Position numbers and translations under genes: made by a program
The notes under the pieces: model-generated
What the model saw: only the letters and a program-made list of their open reading frames with translations
Database searches by the model: none
What the model was told of the DNA's origin: nothing
From: Chloroflexota bacterium
Lineage (GTDB): Bacteria > Chloroflexota > Ktedonobacteria > Ktedonobacterales > Ktedonobacteraceae
DNA length: 64,000 nucleotides
Direction of reading: 5' to 3'
NCBI GenBank assembly: GCA_902810755.1
Contig: CADDYT010000005.1
Span: 1 to 64,000, forward strand
Shown here: positions 44,274 through 51,340 of the stretch, piece by piece
Layout of the letters: the number at the start of each line of letters is the position of its first letter
How positions within the stretch are numbered: position 1 is the stretch's first letter

Positions 44274-44594
44274 TCAGGCGCTCAAGCAGAGATAGGGACA
44301 GAAGCCAGGCGTATTGCTTTGAGAAACAAGCTGTGCCAGATCTGGTTCGATGGGCAGAGCCAGGCTCCATGGATTCGCTGGAACATGCTCGATAACAGCC
44401 GGAGCAGGGGTCAGCATCGCGCTCATACGCGTCCAGAACCTCTGCTCCCAGACGTCATCCTCTTGCACTGCCTCGCGAATGCTCCTGGCTCTGGCCGCAG
44501 AGAGTCGCCTGGCATTTGCCCACTGCCCAAGGAGGCGCGTCAGATGTTCCTCCAGTTCAGGCGGCAGAGGTTCAGGTAATTGCGGTGTCATCAT
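44274..44594 (-). CDS. Small protein downstream of ECF sigma factor
   Basis: A 106-aa protein from ATG at 44594 (MMTPQLPEPLPPELEEHLTR) preceded by GAAGGAGAG; an upstream in-frame ATG at 44630 lacks such a site. The first 70 residues are helical and charged (LLGQWANARRLSAARARSIR, EDDVWEQRFWTRMSAML); the end is hydrophobic-poor with three Cys/Leu residues. It follows the sigma factor by 67 bases and could be an anti-sigma or accessory factor, but it has no membrane helix or zinc motif. Confidence 0.6.
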   Translation of the reverse strand: MMTPQLPEPLPPELEEHLTRLLGQWANARRLSAARARSIREAVQEDDVWEQRFWTRMSAMLTPAPAVIEHVPANPWSLALPIEPDLAQLVSQSNTPGFCPYLCLSA

Positions 44595-44661
44595 CTCTCC
44601 TTCTTTTGCATAGGTAGCAGGTGTCATCATACAAGCTGCTTTCGTCGCGTCGCATTGAGCA

Positions 44662-45222
44662 TCATCGCATTTGCCCCTTGCGCGCGGATTGAGCTATGAA
44701 CGGTTGCAGTTCGTCTGCCAGATACTTGCGCGCTCTGGCGAGCTGGTAGCGGATCGTGCCTGCTGGCTTCCCAAGGGCCGTGCTTATCTCGGTACTGGAC
44801 ATCTCTGCCAGGACGGAGAGTGCCAGCACGGTACGCAGATCCTCTGGCAACCGCTTGATCGCCAGATCCAGCAGGGCAACCAGTTCTCGCTCCTCGAGTC
44901 TTTCCTCCATCTCAGTCCGCGAGGCTTCCGATGCGAGCGCGACCTGGGCGAATTCGTCCTCGGCGGCAGAGCGAGTGGCGCGATGGCGATAATAGTCGGT
45001 GAGCAGATTGTGGGCAATGGCAAAGAGCCAGGCCCGTTGCTGCTCATCCGTCCGTTCGTGCAGTCTCGCTCGATGCCGCCAGACGCGCAGAAATGTCTCT
45101 TGCAACAGATCTTGAGCTACTTCCGCCTCCGCCGTTCGACTAACAAAATAGGCATAGATCCCCTGGTAATGGCGCTCGTAGATCTGCTCGAAGAGTGTCT
45201 GCGTCGAGGGTGATCTCTCCAT
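44662..45222 (-). CDS. ECF-type RNA polymerase sigma factor
   Basis: A 186-aa sigma-70 family protein with only regions 2 and 4. Region 2: LFEQIYERHYQGIYAYFVSR, VAQDLLQETFLRVWRHRARL and RAWLFAIAHNLLTDYYRHRA. Region 4: LPEDLRTVLALSVLAEMSST and ALGKPAGTIRYQLARARKYL. It starts 14 bases after the stop of the upstream unknown protein, so the two are one transcript. No classical anti-sigma factor is adjacent. Confidence 0.92.
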   Translation of the reverse strand: MERSPSTQTLFEQIYERHYQGIYAYFVSRTAEAEVAQDLLQETFLRVWRHRARLHERTDEQQRAWLFAIAHNLLTDYYRHRATRSAAEDEFAQVALASEASRTEMEERLEERELVALLDLAIKRLPEDLRTVLALSVLAEMSSTEISTALGKPAGTIRYQLARARKYLADELQPFIAQSARKGQMR

Positions 45223-45236
45223 CGAAAAGCTCGTCG

Positions 45237-45947
45237 TTAGCCTTCTTCTGTTGCCCCAATCTGGCCAACGTTGGTGGTTGCCAGCAGTTGGAGCAGCGGG
45301 ACCAGGTTCCTCGGCGCAACCAGCGTTCCCACCAGGGTGATCTCTGCAACCTTTGCCCGCAGTAGATCAGCCGTCACATCATTTGCCACCGACGCGGTTC
45401 CAATCAAGACAAGATTGATGGGTGCGTCCAGCAGATCGAAAAAGGCGCGATCAAAGCGCGTGGGTGCGCTAAAGATGCGGAAAGGTTCCGGGTAGTAGAG
45501 GACTTCTCCAATCAAGCACGAGAGCGCGGCTTCCAGAAGACTGCGACTTGATGCCGGGGCCAGCAGTTGCCCCACGACGATGATCTGCCGGTAGCCAACC
45601 GCCTCAGCCGGGCTGGTGATGAGCAGCCGCCCATTGACGACGAGGATATCGGCGCGATTCCCGGTACCACTGGCGAGCGCCTCGCCGCTCATCTGGATAT
45701 AGCCCTTGCGCACCTTGACCTTCCCTCCGGCGACCGTAGGGACGACCACGAGATCGCCCACCGTTCCAATGGGCAGGGTACTAAAGTGTGCCAGGAAAGC
45801 CTCAGGCACGAGAGCAGTTCCAACCGTCTTGATCTGGCCTATCGTCGCCAGGCTATCCAGACTCTGCACGCCTGTGAGATCGAGCAGTCCAACAGCTCCC
45901 AGGCCACCACTAGAGGCCCCTTCTGTGCTGAATGTATTCTCTGTCAT
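45237..45947 (-). CDS. Repeat-rich (beta-solenoid-like) protein linked to ECF sigma
   Basis: A 236-aa protein from ATG at 45947 (MTENTFSTEGASSGGLGAVG) after GGGAGGACTG; the open frame to 45977 is not needed. Short strand-turn units recur: ADILVVNGRLLITSPAEAVG, YRQIIVVGQLLAPASSRSLL, INLVLIGTASVANDVTADLL and AEITLVGTLVAPRNLVPLLQ, each V/I-x-V-x-G-x-L. This suggests a small beta-solenoid or bactofilin-like fold. No signal peptide or known domain is recognised. It is the first gene of the ECF operon; a role as sensor or scaffold is inference. Confidence 0.6.
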   Translation of the reverse strand: MTENTFSTEGASSGGLGAVGLLDLTGVQSLDSLATIGQIKTVGTALVPEAFLAHFSTLPIGTVGDLVVVPTVAGGKVKVRKGYIQMSGEALASGTGNRADILVVNGRLLITSPAEAVGYRQIIVVGQLLAPASSRSLLEAALSCLIGEVLYYPEPFRIFSAPTRFDRAFFDLLDAPINLVLIGTASVANDVTADLLRAKVAEITLVGTLVAPRNLVPLLQLLATTNVGQIGATEEG

Positions 45948-46140
45948 GATCAGTCCTCCCGCTTTTCTTGTTGGCAAATGAAGAGTACACTGTTCTCTGT
46001 ATCAAATAAGACGGACGAGGTGGGCAAAGTGTTGGCACCTGATAGAGAGGAGGAGGTGTACACACAAACAGAAAGAAGAACGCTCGGAGCGGTAGGTGGT
46101 TGTTCACCTTTCATCTTTCATCTACAACTCTCGGACTAAA
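45948..46140. other. Intergenic, no gene seen
   Basis: This stretch holds the leader of the ECF operon on the minus strand. No further coding sequence is recognised. Confidence 0.4.
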
Positions 46141-46330
46141 CAGGGGAAAGCGGCTCGTGTAGATTATGAATATCAGCGCGAAGGAGTGTGTAACGTGTTT
46201 CTGGCCGTGGAGCCACTCTCAGACAAGCGGTTCACACAAGTCCGCACACAACAAACCCGCTCCGATTAGGCCGACTTTATGCGTGAACTGCTCGATGAAC
46301 GCTATCAGCAAGCAGAGAAAGTCGTTTCAG
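46141..46330 (+). pseudogene. IS630-family transposase fragment
   Basis: Reads KAARVDYEYQREGVCNVFLA, VEPLSDKRFTQVRTQQTRSD, stop (TAG 46267-46269), then ADFMRELLDERYQQAEKVV. This is the DDE-domain entry of IS630 transposases, which carry VDYEY.R.G..N.F and MK.LLE.RY.A. Both ends are missing and an internal stop is present. The remaining 46331-46627 holds nothing recognisable. Confidence 0.75.
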
Positions 46331-46627
46331 CCAGCGCTCGCCGCCCAGGTAGCTGCGCTGGGAACGGGTATCGCACTCGATGGCGACACAGTGCCGCAGC
46401 AAACGGTGATCTCGTGCATCTGTCAAGAGCAATGTACGCGCACAGTAATTCGCTATGGGAACTACCAGCTCGAGCTGGTATCGTTGCGTGAATAGCCGCC
46501 GTGCCGTCCTTTACGAGAAGTCCAATACGAATACACATACATCTCTTGCCTTTCGACTTCTTCCCAATGCTCCATAACTACGTCAGATACAGGCTGGCCG
46601 ACCACATGCCTGGCGGTGCCTGCAAGC

Positions 46628-48151
46628 TCACTTGACGAAGCGCGCTCGCAGTTCGGCCTTGAGAACCTTACCCATGGCGTTGCGTGGAAGGGCATCCGTG
46701 AATACCACCCTGCGAGGGATCTTATAGCGAGCAAGCCTGTCAGCACAGAACGTAATCACGTCCTGGGCCGCCAAACTCCCCGCCGTACGCAGGACGACGA
46801 CGGCCAGCCCAACCTCTCCCCATCTGGGATCGGGCTCGGCGATCACCGCAGCTTCTGCTATCGCCGGGTGGCTGAGAAGGACAGCCTCTACCTCGGCAGG
46901 ATAGACATTCTCTCCCCCGGAGATAAACAGGTCTTTCTTGCGCCCAACGATGGAGTAATACCCCTCTTCGTCGCAGCGCACCAGGTCGCCGGTATGCCAC
47001 CAGCCGCCGCGATAGGCTTCTGCCGTCGCCTCTGGCCGCTGCCAGTAGCCAGAGCAGACGTGCGGCCCGGCCAGCACCAGCTCGCCCACTTCGCCGGGCG
47101 CCACATCCTGATCCTGGTCGTCGACGATGCGCGCGCGCGAGTGGAAGACCGGTCGGCCAACCGAGCCGGCCTTGCGGAGCGCATCTTCAGGGGCCAGGCT
47201 GAAGCAGTTCACGCCCACCTCGGTCATCCCGTAGCCCTGACGAAACACCAGGCCGCGAGCGGCATAGCGATGAATGATGGGCAGCGGACAGGAGGAGCCA
47301 CCGGTGACGCAAAAACGGAGGGAGGAGAGGTCGGCCGTCACGAAATTGGGATGCTCCAGCAGCATCTGGAAGACCGTCGGCACCGCGAAGACGATCGTGC
47401 AGCGCTCCTGCTCGATGGTGTGCAAGATCGCCGCCGGCTCCGAAGAACGCAGTAGCACGACCGTTCCACCACAGTGATAAAGGGGAGTGGTGAGGACATT
47501 CAGGCCGCCGACGTGAAAGAACGGTGCGAAGGTGGGAGTGATATCGCTATCCCGCAGGCCCCAGCTGACCTGGGTGTTGATGGCGTTCCAGGTAATCATG
47601 CGGTGCGAGAGAATGGCCCCTTTGGGAACACCTGTGGTTCCGGAGGTATAGAGGATCAGAGCAGCTTCCTCGCCGTCGAGCGTGTGAAAAGGCGCGGCTT
47701 GCAAAGCCAGCCGCGCATCAGCTCCCGGAAATGCCGACGTGGGGAGCAGGCGCGGGGGCTCGATCTGTCGGGCAGACACGGCGGCAGCGGCTTCAGTGGC
47801 TTTCTGCTGGTGCGTTGCATCATGCACGAGCAGTCTGGGTGCGCAATCGGCGAGAATCGTCGTTAACTCGTGAACGGTTAAACGCCAGTTGAGCGGCACC
47901 AGAATTGCCCCGATCAGGGTACAGGCGAAAAAGGCATCCAGATACTCTGGAGCATTGATGGCCAGGATCGCGACACGATCTCCCTGTCGGATGGTGTACT
48001 GCGTCTGCAAGAGCGCGCCCAACGCTTGCGCGCGCACATGCAGCTCGCGGTAAGCCAGCCGGGTTTGCGTCTCAAAATCAACTAAACCGATCTTCTCAGG
48101 GGTCAGTTGCTCGCGGCGTGCAAGCCATTCCCCTACATGGATGAATGTCAT
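46628..48151 (-). CDS. Acyl-CoA ligase (AMP-forming)
   Basis: A 507-aa adenylate-forming enzyme from ATG at 48151 (MTFIHVGEWLARREQLTPEK) with GATAAGGAGG upstream. Motifs: ILYTSGTTGVPKGAILSHRM, VFRQGYGMTEVGVNCFSLAP, GWWHTGDLVRCDEEGYYSIV, GRKKDLFISGGENVYPAEVE and the Lys in LPRNAMGKVLKAELR. It resembles fatty-acyl- and aryl-CoA ligases (MenE/FadD-like). The gene follows the KAS III-like gene by 70 bases on the same strand, and their shared promoter region holds the TetR operator, so the two probably handle the acid brought in by the Liv importer. Confidence 0.9.
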   Translation of the reverse strand: MTFIHVGEWLARREQLTPEKIGLVDFETQTRLAYRELHVRAQALGALLQTQYTIRQGDRVAILAINAPEYLDAFFACTLIGAILVPLNWRLTVHELTTILADCAPRLLVHDATHQQKATEAAAAVSARQIEPPRLLPTSAFPGADARLALQAAPFHTLDGEEAALILYTSGTTGVPKGAILSHRMITWNAINTQVSWGLRDSDITPTFAPFFHVGGLNVLTTPLYHCGGTVVLLRSSEPAAILHTIEQERCTIVFAVPTVFQMLLEHPNFVTADLSSLRFCVTGGSSCPLPIIHRYAARGLVFRQGYGMTEVGVNCFSLAPEDALRKAGSVGRPVFHSRARIVDDQDQDVAPGEVGELVLAGPHVCSGYWQRPEATAEAYRGGWWHTGDLVRCDEEGYYSIVGRKKDLFISGGENVYPAEVEAVLLSHPAIAEAAVIAEPDPRWGEVGLAVVVLRTAGSLAAQDVITFCADRLARYKIPRRVVFTDALPRNAMGKVLKAELRARFVK

Positions 48152-48221
48152 GGTTGCCTCCTTATCTATCCTGCTTCTGTCTGAATAGAAGCAGGCCTCC
48201 TTGCAGGTTGCGCCAGGCCCC

Positions 48222-49301
48222 TCATCCCCAGCGGATGACGGTTGCTCCCCAGGTAAAGCCCAGTCCGGCACTCGCCATGACTACCAGGTTTCCACGTTTA
48301 AGACGCCCACCCGCGTCGGCTAATTCCAGGGCGAGAACCTGGTCGGGCGCCCCGATATGGCCGTAATCGGCTAAATAGAGGGATTGCTGCTCCTGTAGCC
48401 CCAGCATGGCGAGGATACGCCGATGGATGGATGGTTTCATATGATTGATGGCGAGAAAAGCGATGTCGGCAGGGGTATATCCACTGCGCTCGACTGCCTC
48501 ACAGACCACCTGCACAAAACGCTGCTCGGAGTGGCCATCCAACCCGTCCCTGAGCTTCTGTGGATCCGTAACATGAAAAGTATGCAGGCCGCGTTCGAGC
48601 GTCTCGCACGACGTGGGTTGGCGTGTCCCGCCAGCCGGAATGACAACCTCCTCAGCGAGCGAGCCATCAGTCAGGAAGGACGACGCTAAGACGTGGTTGG
48701 TGGGGTGGTCTCGCCGGAGGATCATGGCGCTCCCACCATCGGACAGGTTGAAGAGAAAGCGGCTGGACTGATCGCAGAAATCGATCAGGTCAGCTGTGCG
48801 GTGTCCACCACAAATCAGCACAGTGCGCAATTGCTGATCGGCAGTCATGAGATCGCGCGCGACCTTGAGCGCCAGCACATTGGTGGTGCAGAGCGCCGCC
48901 AGCTCAAAAGCATACGCGTGAGTAGCCCCCAGCAGATATTGAATGCGATTGGCGGCAGACCAGACATAAAAGTCTTTGTGCATGCTCCCGGAGTAGAGAA
49001 CCAGGTCGAGCGCCTGGGCCTCTATCCCTGCACGCTCCAGGGCAAGCATAGCAGCTTTCAACGCCATCGTTGAGGCGTGGTCGTCTGGCCCGGCGCGCCG
49101 TTTCTGCCGTATGCCCAATTTGTGACGCACGATGTTCTCATCAATACCCGACTGTTCGGCAATGTAGGCGGCATCCTGAACCTGCTCCGGTAAATATGTA
49201 GCCAGAGCCATCAGCCCGACAGTTGGCCGGATATCCCTTTCGATTTCCTCAGCCTGAGGTGACAGTGCCTCGATGGTGGCACCCTGCAGGTCGTACTCCA
49301 T
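48222..49301 (-). CDS. 3-oxoacyl-ACP synthase III-like thiolase-fold enzyme
   Basis: A 359-aa KAS III/FabH-type protein: MALATYLPEQVQDAAYIAEQ, the HKLGIRQKRRAG segment, catalytic Cys in FELAALCTTNVLALKVARDL (about 135) and His in FLAINHMKPSIHRRILAMLG. FabH enzymes carry Asn in NxGN; here the aligned DYGHIGAPD has His, as in some acyltransferases and beta-ketoacyl-CoA synthases outside fatty-acid synthesis. With the adjacent CoA ligase it may condense an acyl-CoA with another thioester or transfer an acyl group. Confidence 0.82.
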   Translation of the reverse strand: MEYDLQGATIEALSPQAEEIERDIRPTVGLMALATYLPEQVQDAAYIAEQSGIDENIVRHKLGIRQKRRAGPDDHASTMALKAAMLALERAGIEAQALDLVLYSGSMHKDFYVWSAANRIQYLLGATHAYAFELAALCTTNVLALKVARDLMTADQQLRTVLICGGHRTADLIDFCDQSSRFLFNLSDGGSAMILRRDHPTNHVLASSFLTDGSLAEEVVIPAGGTRQPTSCETLERGLHTFHVTDPQKLRDGLDGHSEQRFVQVVCEAVERSGYTPADIAFLAINHMKPSIHRRILAMLGLQEQQSLYLADYGHIGAPDQVLALELADAGGRLKRGNLVVMASAGLGFTWGATVIRWG

Positions 49302-49325
49302 ATGCGCTCAAGTACCCTTCTATGG

Positions 49326-49355
49326 TATAATATGATACATGAGTCATCTATCATA
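49326..49355. promoter_or_regulatory. TetR-type operator between KAS III-like and tetR genes
   Basis: ATGATACATGAGTCAT at 49332-49347 lies in the imperfect dyad TATGATACATGAGTCATCTATCATA-like region (49331-49355, arms TATGATA and TATCATA). TATAAT at 49326-49331 is the -10 toward tetR; ATTATA on the other strand serves the KAS III side. The site matches those at 38386, 38409 and 38634. Confidence 0.8.
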
Positions 49356-49400
49356 AACTGTACCCGGTCTCAGTCAGAAAGTCAAGTCACAGGAGGAGCA

Positions 49401-50123
49401 ATGGTCAAAGGAGAGCGTGGTGATCATGCACACATACCGCCGGGGAATAGCACGACTCAAGGGAGGGAAGAGAACCGTACTCCTTCCAGGAGCATCAGGA
49501 GCAGATATATGCCACTGACCGCCAGGGGTAAAGCCACGCGCAGGCGCCTGCTGGACGCTGCCGAGGCCGCTTTCGGAGAACGAGGCTACTACGAAGCGAG
49601 TGTGTCAGAGATTACCAGGCGCGCGGGGGTCGCGCAGGGAACCTTTTATATCTACTTTCATTCCAAGCGCGAGATCTTCGCTGTGCTGGTGGAAGACCTG
49701 GGGAGGCGCCTTCGCGTCACGACGCGCATGGCTATTGAGGGAGTTCCAGATCGACTGGAGGCAGAGCAACGTGGCTTTGCCGCTTTTTTCGAGTTTGCCT
49801 CAACGCACCGCCGCATCTACAGAATTGTGCAAGAGGCAGTGCGTGTCGTACCCGAGGCGGCGCAGGCCTACTACCAGGGGATCAGTCGCGGCTATGTGCG
49901 CGGCTTGCAGGCCGCGATGGAAGTCAGAACGATCCGGTCGATGGACCCGGAAGCACTGGCCTATGCTCTCATGGGGATCGGCCACTTCGTCGCCCTGCGC
50001 TGGATCATCTGGCCTCAAGAAGGAGATGAAACGCGAGAGAGGCTGCCACGCCTGCCCGGAGAAATATTTACCTCTGTACTTGAATTCATCACGCATGGTT
50101 TGGAACCCTCCTCGAGCAGGTGA
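49401..50123 (+). CDS. TetR-family regulator 1 of tandem pair
   Basis: A 240-aa protein from ATG 49401 (MVKGERGDHAHIPPGNSTTQ) after CAGGAGGAGCA. A disordered leader of about 38 residues precedes the DNA-binding domain (LTARGKATRRRLLDAAEAAF, ASVSEITRRAGVAQGTFYIY, FHSKREIFAVLVEDLG). The ligand domain has YYQGISRGYVRGLQAAMEVR and ALAYALMGIGHFVALRWIIW, shared with the next gene. Its own promoter carries the ATGAYAYATGAGTCAT operator. Confidence 0.93.
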   Translation: MVKGERGDHAHIPPGNSTTQGREENRTPSRSIRSRYMPLTARGKATRRRLLDAAEAAFGERGYYEASVSEITRRAGVAQGTFYIYFHSKREIFAVLVEDLGRRLRVTTRMAIEGVPDRLEAEQRGFAAFFEFASTHRRIYRIVQEAVRVVPEAAQAYYQGISRGYVRGLQAAMEVRTIRSMDPEALAYALMGIGHFVALRWIIWPQEGDETRERLPRLPGEIFTSVLEFITHGLEPSSSR

Positions 50124-50345
50124 TTTTCCCAGAAAACCTTTCCTTCCCCTCCCTCTTTTTGCTTTATTTTTGGCGAGTCGACACCTGTCAGTGGCGGTGA
50201 TTCCTCACGGCATCACCGGCCTGCTCTATTGCCCGCGTTCGCTCTTTTTGCTCTTGTCCGCGAAGAAACAGATCGAATCAAATCATTGAAAGTATAGACA
50301 AAGCACCAGGGTTTGTGCGATTCTTGTAGAAACACAAAGGAGGTT

Positions 50346-51056
50346 ATGATGACGACACACGACCATTCACAAGTGGATGCAACAAGTGAGACGGCGGAGG
50401 AAACACCAACGTCTTTTTGTCACAATGACAGCCAGTCGATGCCACTGACCGCCAGAGGTGAGGCCACGCGCAGGCGCCTGCTGGACGCCGCCGAGGCCGT
50501 CTTCGGGGAACTAGGCTACTACGAAGCGAGTGTGTCAGAGATTACCAGGCGCGCGGGGGTCGCGCAGGGAACCTTTTATATCTACTTTCACTCCAAGCGC
50601 GAGATCTTCGTTGAGCTGGTGGAAGACCTGGGGAAAAGTTTTCGTCAGGCGACGAGAGCGGGTATGGAAGGTTCCACCGATCGGTTAGAAGCAGAGCGGC
50701 ATGGCTTCGCAGCCTTCTTCGAGTTCGCAAGGCTCCATCGCCATATCTATACGATTGTACAGGAGGCGGAGCGTGTTGCGCCCGAGGCGGCGCAGGCCTA
50801 CTACCAGGGGATCAGTCGCGGCTATGTGCGCGGCTTGCAGGCCGCGATGGAGGCCGGGCAGATTCGGTCGATGGATCCGGAAGCACTGGCCTACGCCCTT
50901 ATGGGGATCGGCCACTTTGTTGCCCTGCGCTGGATCATCTGGCCTCAAGGAGGCGAGATATCGGAGGGAACTCCCCCCCTTCCTGAAGAGGTCTTCAACA
51001 CCATCATTGAATTCATGATGCACGGATTGGCTAAGCCTGCTGACGAGGGCAAATGA
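50346..51056 (+). CDS. TetR-family regulator 2 of tandem pair
   Basis: A 236-aa paralogue of the preceding protein; starts MMTTHDHSQVDATSETAEET at ATG 50346 after AAAGGAGG. Its DNA-binding domain (ATRRRLLDAAEAVFGELGYY, ASVSEITRRAGVAQGTFYIY) is almost identical to that of its neighbour in both protein and DNA, so both should recognise the same operator. The ligand-domain middle (EGSTDRLEAERHGFAAFFEF, RLHRHIYTIVQEAERVAPEA) differs more. A gap of 222 bases separates the genes. Confidence 0.93.
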   Translation: MMTTHDHSQVDATSETAEETPTSFCHNDSQSMPLTARGEATRRRLLDAAEAVFGELGYYEASVSEITRRAGVAQGTFYIYFHSKREIFVELVEDLGKSFRQATRAGMEGSTDRLEAERHGFAAFFEFARLHRHIYTIVQEAERVAPEAAQAYYQGISRGYVRGLQAAMEAGQIRSMDPEALAYALMGIGHFVALRWIIWPQGGEISEGTPPLPEEVFNTIIEFMMHGLAKPADEGK

Positions 51057-51340
51057 TCAAATCAGTGAGAAGTGCCAGGACCGGTGAAATTTCGGGTCTT
51101 CCTGCTTTTTTGGTGAAGCGTTGTGAAAAACGCCTGGTTGCTCTCTGAGCGTGGAAAAATCATAGGAGTTGTGCGAAAAAGCCACAGAAGCCATTGTACA
51201 TTGTTGAGCTTCATTAGCCTCTCAGGTCATTTCATCATTCAGTTTACAGGGAGGCGCGAAACGCTTGTCGTCGAAAGCCTCTGACAGGCTAAATCAACCC
51301 ATCAGTTTAGTTCGATCTCTTTTCGTACAGCCTCTAGCTG
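51057..51340. other. Intergenic, no gene seen
   Basis: Between tetR2 and the convergent beta-galactosidase gene. No clear hairpin or coding sequence. Confidence 0.4.
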
